From Leptobrachium leishanense (lineage: Eukaryota; Chordata; Amphibia; Anura; Megophryidae), in assembly GCA_009667805.1 (NCBI GenBank), contig CM019069.1:91361204-91425203 (forward strand): 64,000 nt of DNA. Reading direction: 5' to 3'. This document shows positions 61,801 through 64,000 of the stretch, in pieces (position 1 is the first letter of the stretch; the number at the start of each line of letters is the position of its first letter). The notes under the pieces were generated by a model, which saw only the letters and a program-made list of their open reading frames with translations, ran no database searches and was not told the DNA's origin. A program made the position numbers and the translations under genes.

Positions 61801-62072
61801 TGGATACCTTTCCAGCAGATGATCCACTGGCTTACTGGGTGTTGAGATTGGATCCCTGGCCAGAACTTAGCCAATATGCTATGCGGCTACTAGGTTGCCA
61901 TTCATCCAGCGTGCTTTCTGAAAGGACTTTCAGTGCCGCTGGAGGTTTTGTCACAGACAAAAGAGTGCGTCTGTCCACCGACTCTGTAGACCGGCTAACA
62001 TTTATAAAAATGAATCAGTCCTGGATCAGCAGCTATCAATCCCCTGATGCTGACGTAATTGACTTGCATTGA
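58842..62072 (+). pseudogene. BED-finger hAT transposase pseudogene, copy B
   Basis: ATG at 58842 (context CTCACCATGT) opens MSERPKKTGRRSQTH. A 17-bp tandem duplication of CTGGCCGTCTTAAG-containing sequence near 58984-59017 shifts the frame. Then EDLVDWL and an acidic region; BED finger TVWEFFKKCAADPTVAICNL, CQMRLKRGKDTGRLGTTCLR, in-frame TGA (59723-59725), HVTTCH (C2…H-x4-H). Frameshift about 60105; first Asp in VHVTLDTCSSKHGQG (usual W is C); second Asp in FCDNGSNLLSVLRLG with CLAHVLNLVV; frameshift about 60800; RWNSTLAMLQRLHKQQ; C-terminal dimerisation block SSVLSERTFSAAGGF … RLTFIKMNQSW. Stop at 62070-62072. The C-terminal 280 residues are open in one frame. Confidence 0.92.
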
Positions 62073-62171
62073 GTTCAGTTCGTGTTCGAGTTCGAACTCG
62101 AACTTTCGAAATTGTTCGAGTTAGAATGCGAACCAAACAAAGGGGGTGTTTGGCTCATCCCTACTTAACAC

Positions 62172-63033
62172 CAACGTACTGTCCGGGTGGCATAGCACGC
62201 CCTGTGGCATCTTTGCCCTCCTCCGGCCTGCCTCCCTTCGCAGTGGGTCGATCGCTGTCATTGGCTGCAGGGGACTGCGTGAGTTCAAGCATAGAACGCC
62301 TGTTAACAGTAAGGGTTACAGTAACAAAAGTAACATGTATGAACACCTCTAAAATATGAGCTATGCACATCTGTGTTTCCCAGGCTGTACATTTGCATGT
62401 TCTATACAGAGGATATGCAATAATGGTGAAAATAAATGTATATTAAGCAATTTCAGGGGCATGTTCACTAGCAGATGATACTATGTTGGATCAGATGTTA
62501 CATTTCCATGGACTATAACATTCCTGGGCTTCTTTTTCTAAATGTCTTCCACTATAATGGGTTGTCTATATTTTTTAAATGCATTGAGTTGTTTGCCTGC
62601 CATTCCTGAGACACTTTTATGTTTGCCTGGCTCGGGCTGCCAGTCTTGACCTCAGTATCCAGCCTAGTAGACCCTGAATGATTCTCTTGGTAATCTTGTT
62701 TCACAAATTGCTCTGGTAACCTTAGGAGGGTCAGAGGGATGCAAGCCTGACCAAATGTTTTAGCCAAAAGTATTCTATATCCAAGTATATTAGATTTAAA
62801 ATTACCATATATTCCCCAAAGGCCTTCTCGGATTCTACAAAAACTCCATGGAGGTAGTTTTCCTTCCATTTTCTCCTACACTTGTGTGATATGTGAAGAA
62901 AAGCATATTTGTTTAACAATGCAATCATGCATAGACATAACATCAGACGCCAAGCCAGGTACCGCTAAACAAAAGGATACAAATACACACACTTTACGAG
63001 GACTATCTTTAGCATCCATGAGCTTTCTACATA
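62172..63033. other. No recognised feature
   Basis: Sequence after hAT copy B. AT-rich, no gene-like signal. Confidence 0.3.
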
Positions 63034-63802
63034 CAGGGTCATTCAGAGAGCACCGAAATGTCACCAACATTTCAGTGCCCTTTCGTTCCCCACATTTCGG
63101 GGCGATTCTGTGATTCTAGTTCGCCTTCCCTGCGATGTATTCAGCAAGCAACGCAGGGTCCCCGGAGTGCAGAGAAAACCCACAAACCCAACGAACGCCT
63201 GCCGAACACTCACCGAACACTCACCAAAAACCCGCAGAAATCGCCACAAAAATCACGCCGAACACGCAGGAAAAAAATCAGAGGAGCCACCAATTACAGC
63301 ACAGAGCAGCCGCTGGAAAAAGCCAACAGGCGGACGAGCGGGGTGAAAAAAAACAAGAAAATACAACACTTGAAAGTTTCAAAATTGAAACGATGTTTGC
63401 AAAAAAACTACTGATCGAAAGTGTCTGGAATTTACATGTAAGGTCCAATGAAAGATAATAGAAAGGGCTGTTAAATAAAAATGAAAAAACGATTTTAAAA
63501 AAAAAACAGAAAAAAAGTTTGCAAAGAAAAAGTCCTGAAAAATGCCTAAAAGATCCTAAAAACCTATAAATAAAGAGACTTTTTACTGCAGAATTTTATA
63601 ATGAACGGTTTATTAGATATTGGATTAAAACGGGAATATTTTTAACATTGAAGCCTATGGGATTCGCCTGAATAAACCTGTCGAATAAAACCACCGAACT
63701 GCAGGGCATTTTGGCAACTTTTCCCTGCTGTTCGGTGTTCTCTGAATAGATGAATCATTGCTTCTCTATGGGAGATTTCACTGTCCTCGAACAGGCACCG
63801 TA
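63034..63802 (+). mobile_element. GGTTATTCA-family DNA transposon, right end missing
   Basis: CAGGGTCATTCAGAGAGCAC start, left hairpin AAATGTCACCAACATTT, then the ACGCAGGGTCCCCGGAGTGC block, AATAAAGAGACTTTTTACTG, and TTCGGTGTTCTCTGAATAG. The copy ends abruptly at 63802 where a CAGGGCTGGATT repeat begins. Confidence 0.7.
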
Positions 63803-63804
63803 CG

Positions 63805-63906
63805 CAGGGCTGGATTAAGAGTATCATGGGCCTGGTGCTGAGGATTTTGGTGGGGCTTTTTATAGAAATAAAATTAAAACGCAAAGCATTTTTTGTCAAC
63901 ATACAT
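63805..63906 (+). mobile_element. hAT-like repeat fragment (CAGGGCTGGATTAAG)
   Basis: Same terminal motif as 23118. Contains ATGGGCCTGGTGCTGAGG, typical of this repeat type. The far end is not recognised. Confidence 0.4.
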
Positions 63907-63909
63907 TAA

Positions 63910-64000
63910 GGCTAGGGTCAGACGAAAGCATTTTTCCCCGCGAACGTGAAAAAGTGCGTCCGAACGCATTGACGTATTTTTTCATGGAATGCGCAAAAAC
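63910..64000 (+). mobile_element. Harbinger-like MITE, right end outside window
   Basis: GGCTAGGGTCAGACGAAAGC preceded by TAA (63907-63909). Matches 43699-44118 through AAAAAGTGCGTCCGAACGCATTG. Confidence 0.7.

Larger units (their letters stand above)
53366..62163 (+). mobile_element. Large hAT transposon, copy B (with nested insertions)
   Basis: Ends TAGGGATGAGCTGTTCGGTT and inverted TAGGGATGAGCCAAACACCC, flanked by a perfect 8-bp TSD CTTAACAC (53358-53365, 62164-62171). Same order as copy A. Nested: a CR1 LINE (55015-57277) inside the array and a foldback insertion (57588-58741) before the transposase. Without these it is about 5.4 kb. The 3' non-coding segment of copy A is largely deleted here. 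Confidence 0.95.

Overview
The window is vertebrate nuclear DNA, most likely from a frog. The only host-gene sequence I recognise is two short plus-strand exons (8312-8460 and 32668-32727). They match TMEFF2 (tomoregulin-2): the second follistatin/Kazal module and the short linker before the EGF-like module. Both have consensus splice sites and compatible phases. The exons are separated by an intron of 24,207 bp. At least 8 kb of intron lies upstream and 31 kb downstream, and I found no other exon.

Almost everything else is transposable elements. The mix is L2-, CR1- and L1-like LINEs, Penelope-like foldback insertions, a tRNA-derived SINE, solo or partial LTRs, Tc1/mariner, hAT, Harbinger-like and TTAA-type DNA elements. 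This mix, and the very large introns, suggest an anuran genome. Many insertions have exact boundaries because terminal inverted repeats (TIRs) and target-site duplications (TSDs) can be read directly.

Layout: 0-8.3 kb holds a hAT MITE end, palindromic MITEs, two L2 copies, a SINE and two foldback insertions. 8.3-32.7 kb is the TMEFF2 intron, with six copies of a family beginning GGTTATTCA (one carrying a TTAA element), a Harbinger-like MITE, a 772-bp hAT MITE with an intact TSD, a dead L1-like LINE and a solo LTR. 33-37 kb holds an internally deleted L1 and a Tc1 interrupted by a SINE. 38.4-50.3 kb is a stack of nested transposons: Harbinger, containing hAT copy A (38551-49172), containing a related hAT deletion derivative, containing a MITE, containing a Harbinger-like MITE. 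53.4-62.2 kb is a second copy of the same large hAT (copy B, 53366-62163), split by a CR1 LINE and a foldback insertion.

The most unusual items are: (1) a ~1.23 kb TTAA-flanked element (11421-12646 and 42140-43376) built almost entirely of consecutive hairpins, in which the two copies differ by paired changes that keep the stems intact; (2) the two large hAT elements, with matching 8-bp TSDs, a TATA/CCAAT promoter, a 73-bp tandem array and a BED/hAT transposase that carries the same in-frame TGA in both copies; (3) five insertions that share one architecture, an inverted copy of the 5' end joined to the forward element. No prokaryotic, organellar or viral gene system was seen.
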